Source of the DNA: Candidatus Latescibacterota bacterium
GTDB lineage: Bacteria; JAAXHH01
Reading direction: 5' to 3'
NCBI GenBank assembly: GCA_012270975.1
Contig: JAAXHH010000067.1
Location: forward strand, 1 to 32,711
Length of the DNA stretch: 32,711 bases
Made by a program: the position numbers and the translations under genes. Shown here piece by piece: positions 32,707-32,711 of the stretch. A model generated the notes under the pieces. It made no database searches. It was not told where the DNA came from and saw nothing but the letters and a program-made list of their open reading frames with translations. Positions within the stretch are counted from its first letter, which is position 1; each line of letters opens with the position of its first letter.

Positions 32707-32711
32707 TGGAC
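32706..32711 (+). other. Possible start of the next gene (TAATG overlap), cut by the window end
   Basis: An ATG at 32706-32708 overlaps the ATPase stop codon by one base and is followed by GAC, after which the window ends. In an Ssp operon the next gene would be sspD, the PAPS-reductase-like sulfur-transfer enzyme. The same bases could instead be the continuation of the ATPase in a shifted frame. Confidence 0.3.

Overview
The window is GC-rich (roughly 60-65% by eye), densely coded DNA from a diderm bacterium. It carries a BamD-type lipoprotein, a LolA-like lipoprotein carrier, lipobox proteins and a Tat-targeted Rieske protein, all of which imply an outer membrane. There is also a type-A RNase P RNA and a full-length SMC. 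The gene mix (PIG-L/NEW3 deacetylase, Gfo/Idh/MocA oxidoreductase, YtcJ-like amidohydrolase, acetamidase/formamidase, a bc-type complex with a multiheme c protein, stand-alone B12-binding mutase subunit beside MeaB) resembles uncultivated FCB-group or neighbouring lineages such as Latescibacterota or Gemmatimonadota. That placement is an inference from gene content only.

Layout. 1-2.8 kb (minus strand): the N-terminal part of a sigma-54 response regulator, an SDR oxidoreductase and an acetamidase/formamidase. 3.1-4.5 kb (plus): a small Cys/His-rich protein of unknown function and a branched-chain aminotransferase. 4.5-10 kb (minus): an apparent operon Rieske protein - fused cytochrome b - pentaheme cytochrome c, followed by a secreted PIG-L deacetylase. 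The first three should form a membrane quinol-oxidising complex. 10.1-12.8 kb: a TPR lipoprotein (plus), then a RidA-like protein anchored by an N-terminal hydrophobic segment and a Gfo/Idh/MocA oxidoreductase (minus). 12.8-17.5 kb (plus): a promoter/leader/terminator element, a coiled-coil zinc-ribbon protein, rnpB, recJ, meaB and a B12-binding mutase subunit. 17.7-23.4 kb (plus): a secreted amidohydrolase with its own terminator, then a tight lolA-like/rimO/bamD/nadD cluster with overlapping start and stop codons. 23.4-27.7 kb (minus): smc-coaE. 27.9-28.6 kb (plus): a family-2 glycosyltransferase.

From about 28.6 kb to the end, base composition drops visibly (nearer 50% GC) and the genes are of defence type. 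They are a DndA/SspA-like cysteine desulfurase on the minus strand and, divergently, a DUF4007 (SspB-like) gene followed by a P-loop ATPase (SspC-like). This looks like the first part of an Ssp-type DNA phosphorothioation island. The sulfur-transfer gene (SspD/DndC-like) and any restriction effector (SspE or SspFGH) would lie beyond the right edge. A perfect 7-bp inverted repeat sits between two candidate divergent promoters of the island. The ATPase frame closes five bases before the window ends, in a context that fits either a TAATG overlap with the next gene or a one-base frameshift.

A second theme is a series of unrelated short tandem repeats (units of 18, 21, 30, 33, 40, 45 and 68 bp) that all lie at gene junctions. 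Several begin inside the end or start of a coding sequence. One 45-bp duplication copies the stop codon of cytochrome b together with the ribosome-binding site and start codon of the next gene.
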